DNA of 36,127 nt. It comes from an uncultured Bacteroidales bacterium. Its GTDB lineage: Bacteria > Bacteroidota > Bacteroidia > Bacteroidales > Paludibacteraceae. The stretch covers positions 1 through 36,127 of the forward strand of contig CALMUD010000231.1 of the NCBI GenBank assembly GCA_937872735.1, in the 5' to 3' direction. Below the pieces are notes generated by a model, which was not told where the DNA came from, did no database searches, and saw nothing but the letters and a program-made list of their open reading frames with translations. The stretch's first letter is position 1. Every line of letters begins with the position of its first letter. Below, piece by piece: positions 1-8,020 of the stretch. The position numbers and the translations under genes are program-made.

Positions 1-1
1 T

Positions 2-1027
2 ACAGCAAGTTACAGACGGAAAATAGGATTTTCCCAGTTTTATCGGACAGCAATAGTTACCAACTGGAAACAGCTGAAAGGTGCTGACGAGGAAATAACC
101 CCGTTGCGCATAGATGACGTGTTTGACCGATACACCGAAGATGAATTGGGAGAGAACTACGAACATTTGTCGTCGAAGATAGATGAAATGCTGGCGCAAG
201 AGCCAGGCGACATTCTTTGTCTGCCGCAGCAGTATGTTCCCAAATCCGGTTGCAAGAAAGTGTCGGTGGACAATGTTACGCCAGGATCTTTCTTTTTCGG
301 CAAAGAATGGTTTCCGACAGCTACGCCAGCCGCATTGTTCGGCACTCTGTCGTTGCTGCTTGGTACGTTGCTGGTGAGCCTTGTGGCCATAGCCATAGCT
401 ACTCCTGTGGGCATAGCCGTATCCATATATCTGGCAGAACTGGCCAGTGAGCGGATGCACAAAGTGTTGAAACCGATTATAGAATTGCTGGCAGGTATTC
501 CGTCCATCGTTTATGGCTTTTTCGGATTGGTGGTGATAGTGCCGCTCATACAGCATACCTTTGGTCTGCCAGTGGGAGAGACGGGTCTGGCGGGTGCCAT
601 AGTTCTGGCCATCATGACATTGCCAACCATCATTACAGTGGGGGAGGATGCCATACGCACTACGCCCCGAGCCATGAAGGAGGCTAGCCTTGGATTGGGA
701 GCCAACCATTGGCAGACTATCTACAAAGTGGTGCTTCCTTACTCATTGTCGGGACTGATGGCAGCAGTGGTGCTGGGCATAGGCCGTGCAATAGGTGAGA
801 CCATGGCGGTGCTGATGGTGACTGGCAATGCCGCCCTGATGCCAACCTCGCTGTTGCAACCTTGCCGAACCATACCTGCAACGATAGCTGCAGAACTGGG
901 AGAAACCTCGGCAGGAAGTGCCCATTATCAGAGTCTTTTCCTGCTTGGCAGTGTGCTGTTTGTCATCACGCTCCTTATCAGCGTGGCGGTCGAACTCATT
1001 TCGGCCAAACAGCAGAAAGAGCGTTGA
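2..1027 (+). CDS. pstC: Phosphate ABC transporter permease PstC (5' truncated by window edge)
   Basis: Inner-membrane permease subunit of the PstSCAB high-affinity phosphate importer. The frame is open from base 2, so the TTG at 104 is an internal codon and the true start lies upstream of the window. The visible 341 residues begin with a soluble stretch of about 100 residues, followed by several membrane segments. The inner-membrane coupling loop is clear (MKEASLGLGANHWQTIYKVV, the EAA-type motif), followed by the RAIGETMAVLMVTGN helix typical of PstC. It is followed 40 bp later by pstA and then pstB and phoU, the standard order. A long soluble N-terminal extension is, from memory, common in Bacteroidetes PstC; this is not checked here. 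Family assignment is very secure; only the N-terminus is missing. Confidence 0.95.
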   Translation, partial: TASYRRKIGFSQFYRTAIVTNWKQLKGADEEITPLRIDDVFDRYTEDELGENYEHLSSKIDEMLAQEPGDILCLPQQYVPKSGCKKVSVDNVTPGSFFFGKEWFPTATPAALFGTLSLLLGTLLVSLVAIAIATPVGIAVSIYLAELASERMHKVLKPIIELLAGIPSIVYGFFGLVVIVPLIQHTFGLPVGETGLAGAIVLAIMTLPTIITVGEDAIRTTPRAMKEASLGLGANHWQTIYKVVLPYSLSGLMAAVVLGIGRAIGETMAVLMVTGNAALMPTSLLQPCRTIPATIAAELGETSAGSAHYQSLFLLGSVLFVITLLISVAVELISAKQQKER

Positions 1028-1067
1028 TACCGCTTTGTTTAAACATAACAACTGAATAGCAATAAAT

Positions 1068-1928
1068 ATGAATAACAATAAAGATTTGATGCAGAAACTG
1101 ATGTTTGGTCTGTTCAAGATGCTCAGTTACATGACTATCCTCATTCTGTTTGTCATTTTAGGATTTATCGTTTACCGTGGGGCAGGAGCCATTTCGTGGA
1201 ATTTCCTGACCGGATATCCCGAAGAAGGAATGACCAAGGGAGGCATATTTCCCGCAATAGTAGGAACCTTGTGTCTGGTGGTTGGCAGCATGGTTTTTGC
1301 CTTCCCTATCGGTGTGATGTCGGGCATCTATACCAGTGAATATGCTGGCAACAACTGGCTGGTGAAATTTATAAGGGTAATGACCAACACTCTGAGTGGA
1401 GTACCTTCCATCGTATTTGGATTGTTTGGTATGACCTTGTTTGTCGATACGTTTGGTTTCGGCGATTCCATATTGGCAGGCTCCCTTACATTGGGTTTGC
1501 TGGTGCTTCCGCTGGTGATACGGACCACCGAAGAGGCTATGAAAGCCATTCCCGATTCGTTCAGACAAGGCAGTCTGTCGCTGGGGGCCAGCCGTTTGCA
1601 GACCATCTGGAAAGTGACGTTGCCCATGGCATTTCCTAACATCATCACGGGATTGATATTGGCCGTGGGCCGAGTGTCGGGAGAGACAGCACCCATTCTG
1701 TTCACAGCCGCCGCCTATTTTTTACCCCGATTGCCGCACAGCATTTTTGACCAAGTGATGGCTTTGCCTTATCATCTGTATGTCATATCTACCAGTGGCA
1801 CCAATATAGAGGCATCCACAAAGATGGCCTATGGAACGGCATTGGTGCTGATAGTGATAGTGCTGGCCATCAATATTACGGCGACATTGCTGCGTAACCA
1901 TTTCAGCAAGAAAGTCAGGACCAACTGA
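1068..1928 (+). CDS. pstA: Phosphate ABC transporter permease PstA
   Basis: Second membrane subunit of the phosphate importer, pairing with PstC and docking on the PstB ATPase. At 286 residues it has normal family length. The first membrane helix lies at about residues 18-36 (SYMTILILFVILGFIVYRG), and five more follow. The coupling loop FRQGSLSLGASRLQTIWKV and the following GRVSGETAPILF helix are PstA signatures. The ATG at 1068 follows an A-rich leader; Bacteroidales usually lack strong Shine-Dalgarno sites, so spacing does not help decide the start. It is separated by 36 bp from pstB and is clearly co-transcribed with it. Confidence 0.97.
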   Translation: MNNNKDLMQKLMFGLFKMLSYMTILILFVILGFIVYRGAGAISWNFLTGYPEEGMTKGGIFPAIVGTLCLVVGSMVFAFPIGVMSGIYTSEYAGNNWLVKFIRVMTNTLSGVPSIVFGLFGMTLFVDTFGFGDSILAGSLTLGLLVLPLVIRTTEEAMKAIPDSFRQGSLSLGASRLQTIWKVTLPMAFPNIITGLILAVGRVSGETAPILFTAAAYFLPRLPHSIFDQVMALPYHLYVISTSGTNIEASTKMAYGTALVLIVIVLAINITATLLRNHFSKKVRTN

Positions 1929-1964
1929 TCTTTGTTATAATTAAAGATTTACAATTATAGAAAT

Positions 1965-2717
1965 ATGAGCAAAATCGAAGCAAAAAACGTGAATTTCTTT
2001 TATAGCGATTTTCACGCACTGAAAAATATCAGTATGCAGATGGAGGAGCATACCGTGACAGCCTTTATAGGCCCCTCCGGTTGTGGAAAATCAACATTTC
2101 TGCGTCTTTTCAATCGTATGAACGACCTGATAGACGGAACCCGACTAGAGGGAGAATGTCTGATAGATGGGAAAGACATTTATGCCAAGGATGTGAATGT
2201 GGATGGCCTGCGCAAAGATGTGGGTATGGTGTTCCAACGTCCCAACCCTTTTCCGAAATCCATTTTTGAGAATGTGGCATTCGGTTTGAGGGTGAATGGA
2301 GTGCACGACGAGAAATTTATCACCCAGCGGGTGGAGGAGTCGTTGCGAGGTGCTGCCCTATGGGACGAAGTGAAAGACAAACTCAAGGAATCCGCATTTG
2401 CATTGTCTGGCGGACAGCAGCAGCGGCTTTGCATTGCCAGGGCCATGGCCAATTCTCCGTCGGTGCTGCTGATGGATGAGCCTGCATCGGCATTGGACCC
2501 CATATCGACTGCCAAAGTGGAGGAACTCATTTATGAACTGAAAAAGGACTTTACCATCGTCATTGTTACCCACAATATGCAGCAGGCTACCCGGGTAAGC
2601 GACAAAACCGGATTCTTTTTGTTGGGAGAACTGATAGAGTTCGATGATACCAAAAAGATGTTTACCTCTCCCAAACAGGAGGCAACGCAAAACTATATAA
2701 CGGGCCGATTCGGTTAA
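1965..2717 (+). CDS. pstB: Phosphate ABC transporter ATP-binding protein PstB
   Basis: ATPase that powers phosphate import through PstCA. It has 250 residues, the usual length. Walker A is GPSGCGKST at residues 36-44, the Q-loop is [10 protein letters not shown] near 88-97, the ABC signature is LSGGQQQR at 147-154, and Walker B is [12 protein letters not shown] at 168-179. The switch histidine lies in VTHNMQQA. The [12 protein letters not shown]-loop region is characteristic of PstB among ABC ATPases. It lies between pstA and phoU with short gaps. In most bacteria the operon is induced by phosphate starvation through PhoR/PhoB; no confident Pho box is visible because the promoter is outside the window. 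Confidence 0.98.
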   Translation: MSKIEAKNVNFFYSDFHALKNISMQMEEHTVTAFIGPSGCGKSTFLRLFNRMNDLIDGTRLEGECLIDGKDIYAKDVNVDGLRKDVGMVFQRPNPFPKSIFENVAFGLRVNGVHDEKFITQRVEESLRGAALWDEVKDKLKESAFALSGGQQQRLCIARAMANSPSVLLMDEPASALDPISTAKVEELIYELKKDFTIVIVTHNMQQATRVSDKTGFFLLGELIEFDDTKKMFTSPKQEATQNYITGRFG

Positions 2718-2761
2718 TCGGTCTGTATCTAAATTCTTTTACTAATTAAAAAACATTTGGT

Positions 2762-3433
2762 ATGAAACACATGGAAGACGAGCGCGAGGACATGCGCAAC
2801 GAGTTGATAGAGATGTGGAATCTGGTATACAACCAACTGAAAGATGCCGGAGATTCATTGCTCAACAATGATGCGGACTTGGCCCGTGAAGTGACGATGC
2901 GTGAGCGTAGAGTCAATACCTTTGAACTGAAAATAGACAGTGACTGTGAGAATTACATAGCACTCTACAGCCCTGTGGCCATCGATTTGAGATGTGTGCT
3001 GGCCCTGCTCCGCATTAATGGTGCACTGGAACGAATAGGCGATTTCGCTAATGGAATTGCCCGTTATGTGCTTGACAGCTACGATGCGCAAGTGGATGAC
3101 CTGCTGGAAGAAATTGAGATGCGGGAATTTTTTAATGACTTGAAACTGATGCTTGACAGCACTAAAAAAGTTTTTGTATCGACCAATACCGACAGTCTGG
3201 AACAACTCTATGCTATGGACGACAATGTGCACAAGCGCTATCACACGGCACTCAACAAGATAGCCCTATACATCAATCACCACACCGATGAGGCCGCAAG
3301 CTGTATCAGTCTGGCCATACTCACCCGCAAGATGGAAAGGATAGGAGACCATTGCAGCAACATCATCGAGGACATTATTTTCTATATTGATGCCAAAGTG
3401 ATAAAACATGAAAAAAGTGTAAAACCTCAATAG
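2762..3433 (+). CDS. phoU: Phosphate transport system regulator PhoU
   Basis: Cytoplasmic helical-bundle protein that links the Pst transporter to the PhoR kinase and dampens phosphate uptake when phosphate is plentiful. It has 223 residues with the two tandem three-helix PhoU repeats. The metal-binding type motifs are ERIGDFANGIAR near residue 95-106 and ERIGDHCSNIIED near 192-204 (family E/DxxxD pattern). The start at 2762 gives MKHMEDERED; a second in-frame Met three codons on is an equally possible start. It is the last gene of the pst operon, 44 bp after pstB, and is followed by a strong hairpin at 3475-3508. Confidence 0.97.
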   Translation: MKHMEDEREDMRNELIEMWNLVYNQLKDAGDSLLNNDADLAREVTMRERRVNTFELKIDSDCENYIALYSPVAIDLRCVLALLRINGALERIGDFANGIARYVLDSYDAQVDDLLEEIEMREFFNDLKLMLDSTKKVFVSTNTDSLEQLYAMDDNVHKRYHTALNKIALYINHHTDEAASCISLAILTRKMERIGDHCSNIIEDIIFYIDAKVIKHEKSVKPQ

Positions 3434-3474
3434 CTTTTACTTTTTAATTCTCTTCATTACATCTGTTTTAAAAA

Positions 3475-3508
3475 GGACAGCCGCAGGATTAAAATCCTGC
3501 GGCTGTCC
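3475..3508. terminator. Bidirectional intrinsic terminator between phoU and the convergent flavoprotein gene
   Basis: A perfect 16-bp inverted repeat: GGACAGCCGCAGGATT at 3475-3490 and its complement at 3493-3508. The real loop is probably 4-6 nt of AT-rich centre. It has A/T-rich flanks on both sides (TTTTAAAA on the left, GTTATGTTTTA on the right). It sits between the stop of phoU (3433) and the stop of the opposing gene (3537), so it can end both transcripts. Confidence 0.9.
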
Positions 3509-3536
3509 GTCGTTATGTTTTATATGTTACTTCACA

Positions 3537-4631
3537 TCAAGCCTTGGCGACCTTTGCAGCCGCTTTTTTGGCCTGGTAATTGTCATACTCCTGTCTCAAC
3601 GAGTTGATGAGCTCTTTTACTGAAGTTATTTTTTTGCAGCGGTAAGCGTTGGCACCGCAGAAAGCGTAACCATCTTTCAGATTGCCGATAAAAGCGTTGT
3701 AGAGGGCCTTAATGATGCAGTAAGGGCTTTTCTTGATATCACACGTCTTGATGCAATGGCATAAGCATTTGTCGGGGCGGGTGTTGCCCTCCTTAGCCTC
3801 GTGAACAAATTCATTGCCGATAGCACGGCCTGGCATTCCAACTGGACTTTTTATGATTTCTATATCCTGCTCTTTTGAGTCGATGTAACTCTGCTTGAAA
3901 GCGTCAGAAGCGTCACATTCGGTAGTGGTGACAAATCGGGTACCCATTTGAACACCTTTTGCTCCCAGCTCGATGAAACGGGAAATGTCCTCGCCTGTGT
4001 AGATGCCACCAGCAGCGAAGACCGGAATCTCCTTTTGCTCTTTATAGGAGTTGGCTACAGCTACCACCTCGGGTATGATTTTTTCCAGTCTGTAATTGTC
4101 GTCATTTATCTGGTTCTCCTTGTATCCCAGATGTCCGCCAGCCTTAGGCCCTTCTACCACAATGGCATCGGGCAAGTATCCGTATTCGGTTTGCCACTTT
4201 ACGCAGATGATGTTGGCCGCACGAGCAGAGGAAACGATAGGAACCAATTTGGTCACGCTATCCTTTTTGAGGAAAGAAGGCAGATTGAGAGGTAGACCAG
4301 CACCCGAAAAAATGATGTCGGCCTTTTCCTGAATGGCAGTTTTTACCATATCGGCAAAATTAGACATGGCCACCATCACATTGATGCCGATGATGCCATT
4401 GCTTTTGGCTCTTGCCTTCCTGATTTCCTCTTTCAGCCCATATATGCTGTCTTTGAGATAGTTGTGCGAGAAATTTTTATACAATAATCCGAGACCGGCG
4501 CTTGATATAACACCAACTCCACCTTCGTTGGCAACAGCTGCTGCCAATCCTGACAGGGATATTCCTACCCCCATTCCGCCTTGTATAATGGGGACTCTTA
4601 ACGTCAGATTTCCAATTTTAATAGATTCCAT
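3537..4631 (-). CDS. NAD(P)H-dependent flavin oxidoreductase, nitronate monooxygenase / 2-nitropropane dioxygenase family
   Basis: FMN-dependent TIM-barrel enzyme of the NMO/FabK superfamily. The 364 residues carry PIIQGGMGVGIS at 14-25, the FMN/substrate loop GPKAGGHLG at 161-169, AAGGI at 206-210 and QMGTRF at 228-233. The physiological substrate cannot be read from sequence; members oxidise nitronates, reduce quinones or reduce enoyl-ACP (FabK). FabK is less likely because this protein is about 50 residues longer. The extra part is a cysteine-rich C-terminal region with Cys at about 289, 291, 293, 297, 305, 325 and 332, which could bind a metal or cluster. A Lys/Ala-rich tail ends the protein. 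The gene stands alone, with a palindromic operator upstream (4672-4693) and a convergent terminator downstream. Confidence 0.85.
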   Translation of the reverse strand: MESIKIGNLTLRVPIIQGGMGVGISLSGLAAAVANEGGVGVISSAGLGLLYKNFSHNYLKDSIYGLKEEIRKARAKSNGIIGINVMVAMSNFADMVKTAIQEKADIIFSGAGLPLNLPSFLKKDSVTKLVPIVSSARAANIICVKWQTEYGYLPDAIVVEGPKAGGHLGYKENQINDDNYRLEKIIPEVVAVANSYKEQKEIPVFAAGGIYTGEDISRFIELGAKGVQMGTRFVTTTECDASDAFKQSYIDSKEQDIEIIKSPVGMPGRAIGNEFVHEAKEGNTRPDKCLCHCIKTCDIKKSPYCIIKALYNAFIGNLKDGYAFCGANAYRCKKITSVKELINSLRQEYDNYQAKKAAAKVAKA

Positions 4632-4671
4632 TCTTTTACTCTAAAATATAATCAATGCACTAAATTAATAT

Positions 4672-4693
4672 ATAATGAACAAATGTTCATTAT
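4672..4693. promoter_or_regulatory. Near-perfect dyad, candidate TetR-type operator of the flavoprotein gene
   Basis: ATAATGAAC at 4672-4680 and its complement GTTCATTAT at 4685-4693 are separated by AAAT, whose outer bases also pair, giving a 10-2-10 dyad. It lies 41-62 bp upstream of the start codon at 4631 (minus strand), where a promoter is expected. A TGAAC-n4-GTTCA dyad is the kind of site bound by TetR-family dimers; this is an inference from shape only. No regulator gene is adjacent. Confidence 0.45.
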
Positions 4694-4807
4694 CAGCAGT
4701 GTTAAATTACAAAACTTTATTTATTTTCTGACTATTTGGAACATTGCTTTGAACCATTGGAATATTGATATTTACGGAAGAAAACTCGAAATACTCAATG
4801 GCGTTTT

Positions 4808-5602
4808 TTATTTCTGTTCCCAGATTTTCATTTTCTCGTTTTGGGACATTTTTTTCAAGTCCTTGTTTTGTTCTTTAGCTGTTTTTTCCAGAATGTTGAA
4901 TTTTTTGATAAAGTTCAGATTCTGTTTTTCAAGAGCCACTTCCGGGTTGACTTTGTAAAGACGTGCCAAATTGATGAAGTCAAAAATCAGGGTGCCAAAT
5001 AAATCCTCTTTTTGAGGTTCGGAGTCACAGCAATCAATACTCTTCAGATTTTTCTCAATTTTATTTTTCAGATCTTCTTTGCACATAGCGGCAAATCCCA
5101 CATTCCTGGCTTTGTCCTGTATCCGATAGGCCTTGATAAGAGAAGGCAACGCAGCCGGAACACCGCCCAATACGGTTTTGTTGCCTCCTTTTTCTTTCTG
5201 TTTCAGTTGCTCCCATGTCAGTTCTGAATCGGCTTCTTCGTCGTTACTGTAGATATGAGGGTGACGGTATATCAGCTTGTCTGCAATAGCATTGCAGACA
5301 TCGGCAATGTCGAAAGCCCCCTCCTCGCGTGCAAAAGTAGAATAGAACACCACATGAAGCAACACATCGCCCAATTCCTTGCGGACCTCGTCAAGGTCAT
5401 GATGCTCAATGGCATCGAGCAACTCGTAGACCTCCTCCAGTGTATTGGCGCGTAGACTATCCCACGTTTGTGTACTATCCCATGGACAGCGTTGGCGCAA
5501 AGTGTCCATTACCTCAATCAACCGATTGAAGGCAATGGCATTGCGCTGCTGGTCTGACGTCAGTTGCAAATCTGACTGAGGGGCCTTTCCTTTCTGTTCC
5601 AT
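4808..5602 (-). CDS. mazG: Nucleoside triphosphate pyrophosphohydrolase MazG
   Basis: Hydrolyses NTPs or dNTPs to the monophosphate and pyrophosphate; the family is linked to nucleotide-pool cleaning and to lowering ppGpp effects. The 264-residue length fits the two-domain MazG. The N-terminal all-alpha domain contains RCPWDSTQTWDSL at 38-50, the metal-binding EEVYELLDAI near 56-65 and ELGDVLLHVVFYS near 76-88. The second domain includes the linker TWEQLKQKEKG, GVPAALPSLIKAYRIQDKARNVGF and a partly diverged EDLFGTLIFDFINLAR helix where a typical MazG has ELGDLLF. The C-terminal tail is Lys-rich. It starts 7 bp after the glycosyltransferase stop, so it is the last gene of the lysC-lysA-GT-mazG run. 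I see no strong terminator in the 176 bp after it. Confidence 0.95.
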   Translation of the reverse strand: MEQKGKAPQSDLQLTSDQQRNAIAFNRLIEVMDTLRQRCPWDSTQTWDSLRANTLEEVYELLDAIEHHDLDEVRKELGDVLLHVVFYSTFAREEGAFDIADVCNAIADKLIYRHPHIYSNDEEADSELTWEQLKQKEKGGNKTVLGGVPAALPSLIKAYRIQDKARNVGFAAMCKEDLKNKIEKNLKSIDCCDSEPQKEDLFGTLIFDFINLARLYKVNPEVALEKQNLNFIKKFNILEKTAKEQNKDLKKMSQNEKMKIWEQK

Positions 5603-5609
5603 TTATTCC

Positions 5610-6800
5610 TTAACCTTCCCTCCACATTTCCCACCGTTTGCGGCCTATGCGACCGAAAGTGCGTAAATGAAATTCGTAGATCGGTAAATATAACTCGTAA
5701 AAGATGAGTCCCAGTGTATGGTCTTCTTCCTGGAATAGTTTGGCATTCTTATGCAGAATGATAGCCTGCGTGGTAAATCGGATGAGGAATAATAGAATGG
5801 CGATGCCAAGTCCTATCCATTGAGTCTGACAGGCATAAATGATGATAGCAGCAACGGTAGATAAGTAAAAAAATTCGCGGGAGAATCTGTCGAACCATAT
5901 GCTCAAACGGATACCGGAACGATAGAACTTACGGTTATCCATTTGCATTTCCTTTTTCACTCTGAATGATTTGCGGGTCAACTCTCTGTTGGTTAAAGTC
6001 CCGGCCTCCTGGTCCATTTCGACGCGTGTGTTGTTATTGGTGGCAGCATCACGTATGAACAAGTCATCCTCTCCCGTTTCCAGATTCAGTTGAGATGAAA
6101 ATCCCCGTGCCTTGTAGTAAGTGTCCTTTTTGTAAGAAAGGTTACGGATAACCCCTCTGAAAGGTCTGTGGCATAAAGCGAACCCCATATATTGCATGGT
6201 GGAGAACAAATTATCGAAACTGAAGAGATGTCCCCGTTGTCCTGGGCTTTGCTTATAGTGGCTGTAGCCCAGCACAATGTCAGTGCCGGGAGTGTAGTTA
6301 CGGACCATCTTGCTTAGCCAATTACGGCTATTGGGTTGGCAATCAGCATCAACAAACAAAAGTAGATTGTTGACAGCCGCTTTGATGCCAATGGAGAGGC
6401 ACATTTTTTTTCTTCCCATATATTTTGCCTTTGGAGGCAAAAATGTGATTTTTAGATTGTTATGTTCTCTCGAAAAATGTTCCAATACCATATTGCTTTC
6501 ATCCGTTGACCCGTCGTTCACCACAATCACCTCAAATTTGGGGTAATCCTGGTCCAGAATAGAAGGTAAAAAAGATTTCAGATTCTCCGATTCATTCTGA
6601 GCGCAGATGATAACGGAGACGGGTGGCTGCTCCTCGTTGTAAGTCACAAGGTTTTTTCTCATTCTCTTTTTGAGGCGGATAGGCGCTGCGTAGTAGCGCA
6701 GGTAGTAGTAGAGTTGAATGAAAAAAAACAGGGCGAGCAGAGCCAAAGGAATATGAAACAATGGATTAAGAGCTGTAAACTGGTCAATTATCGTAATCAT
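5610..6800 (-). CDS. Membrane-anchored family 2 glycosyltransferase
   Basis: Processive-type GT2 enzyme; the sugar and acceptor cannot be inferred. The 396 residues start with a membrane segment at about 16-36 (HIPLALLALFFFIQLYYYL). A GT-A domain follows with SVIICAQNESENL near 62-74, VVNDGSTD near 93-100, the nucleotide/metal motif VDADCQP near 150-156 and the acceptor/catalytic GEDD at 243-246. A diverged region follows with no convincing QxxRW; the nearest is RVKKEMQMDNRKFY. One or two hydrophobic helices lie at about 310-350, and the tail is basic (RIGRKRWEMWREG). It is 32 bp downstream of lysA and 7 bp upstream of mazG. Envelope polysaccharide or lipid glycosylation is a reasonable but unproven role. 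Confidence 0.88.
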   Translation of the reverse strand: MITIIDQFTALNPLFHIPLALLALFFFIQLYYYLRYYAAPIRLKKRMRKNLVTYNEEQPPVSVIICAQNESENLKSFLPSILDQDYPKFEVIVVNDGSTDESNMVLEHFSREHNNLKITFLPPKAKYMGRKKMCLSIGIKAAVNNLLLFVDADCQPNSRNWLSKMVRNYTPGTDIVLGYSHYKQSPGQRGHLFSFDNLFSTMQYMGFALCHRPFRGVIRNLSYKKDTYYKARGFSSQLNLETGEDDLFIRDAATNNNTRVEMDQEAGTLTNRELTRKSFRVKKEMQMDNRKFYRSGIRLSIWFDRFSREFFYLSTVAAIIIYACQTQWIGLGIAILLFLIRFTTQAIILHKNAKLFQEEDHTLGLIFYELYLPIYEFHLRTFGRIGRKRWEMWREG

Positions 6801-6832
6801 TGAGCGTTATTCTTTTTATGATAAGCGAATGT

Positions 6833-7993
6833 TTATTTCAAGTCAGAAGACATGAAAGCTCCTGGCAATTTACGCAGGTTGTATTGAGAAGCCATGATTT
6901 CGCCGTAGGCGCCTGCCGAGCGGATAGCAAGCAGGTCTCCGCGTTGAGTGCCATTCATCAGCGTGTCTTTCAAAAAGACGTCAGAAGATTCGCAGATGGG
7001 GCCGACTACATCATATTTTTCCTCTTTGGCCGAAGACGAGATATTCTCGATGCGGTGGTAAGCGTCATACAAAGCAGGACGTATCAAATCCGTCATTCCG
7101 GCATCCACTATGGCGAATTGCTTGACAGCACCTTTTTTTACATAGGTTACTTTGGTAATGAGGCTGCCGCATTGTCCCACAACCGAGCGTCCTGGTTCGC
7201 AGTGCAGAATTTGTCCTGCCCGTAGTTTCAAGTGCTCATGTATGGTGCTCATATATCCCTGAAAATCGGGAATAGGCAGACTGTTTGGCTTCTCGTAACT
7301 AATGCCGAGACCTCCTCCCACATTGATATTCTCGATGTTGATACCCGCTTTCTCGAAATCATCCTGAAGCTGGTTGATTTTTTCGCACAATGGAATAAAA
7401 GTGGCGACATCGGTTATTTGGGATCCGATATGGAAATGCAGACCTATGAATTTCAGATTTTTTAGTGTCCTCAAATGATTGACAGTCTTTTCCAAGTCCT
7501 CAATATTGAATCCGAATTTGTTCTCGTTGAGTCCCGTTGTTATTTTGGCGTGGGTGTGGGCGTCCACATTAGGATTGACACGCAGCTCGATGCGAGCAGT
7601 CTTTCCCTTTTTGCCAGCCAATTCATTAATAACGTCCAACTCAGGCAGCGATTCCGCATTGAAGCAGAAAATATTGTAATCCAAGGCCAAATTGATTTCC
7701 CAATCTGTTTTTCCCACCCCAGCAAATACAATTTTATCAGCAGGAAATCCTGCATCAGCCGCCGCCTGAACTTCGCCGCCGCTCACGCAGTCAGCTCCGA
7801 TTCCTTTTCCAGCTATTGCTTTAAGTATTTGTTTGTTAGCATTCGCTTTGACAGCGTAGTGGGGGCAGAATCCATATTTGTCAGCTGAAGTCTTCAGTGC
7901 TTCCAAAGTCTTGTTCAGCAGTTCTGTATCGTAGTAGTAGAAAGGGGTTTCCAACCCTCTGAATTTGTCAATGGGAAATGTACCTTTGGTCAT
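6833..7993 (-). CDS. lysA: Diaminopimelate decarboxylase
   Basis: PLP enzyme that makes L-lysine and CO2 from meso-diaminopimelate, the last step of the pathway. It has 386 residues, on the short side but normal for Bacteroidetes. The PLP lysine is K49 in HYAVKANANK. HFHIGSQITD, the glycine loop NINVGGGLGI, HCEPGRSVVG and GPICESSDVF (active-site Cys at the subunit interface) are all present, as is the C-terminal AGAYGEIMASQYN. The ATG at 7993 lies 27 bp after the aspartokinase stop, so lysC and lysA form one transcription unit that couples the committing and final steps of lysine synthesis. Confidence 0.98.
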   Translation of the reverse strand: MTKGTFPIDKFRGLETPFYYYDTELLNKTLEALKTSADKYGFCPHYAVKANANKQILKAIAGKGIGADCVSGGEVQAAADAGFPADKIVFAGVGKTDWEINLALDYNIFCFNAESLPELDVINELAGKKGKTARIELRVNPNVDAHTHAKITTGLNENKFGFNIEDLEKTVNHLRTLKNLKFIGLHFHIGSQITDVATFIPLCEKINQLQDDFEKAGINIENINVGGGLGISYEKPNSLPIPDFQGYMSTIHEHLKLRAGQILHCEPGRSVVGQCGSLITKVTYVKKGAVKQFAIVDAGMTDLIRPALYDAYHRIENISSSAKEEKYDVVGPICESSDVFLKDTLMNGTQRGDLLAIRSAGAYGEIMASQYNLRKLPGAFMSSDLK

Positions 7994-8020
7994 ATTATTC
8001 AGTTATTCAAAATATGTAAA

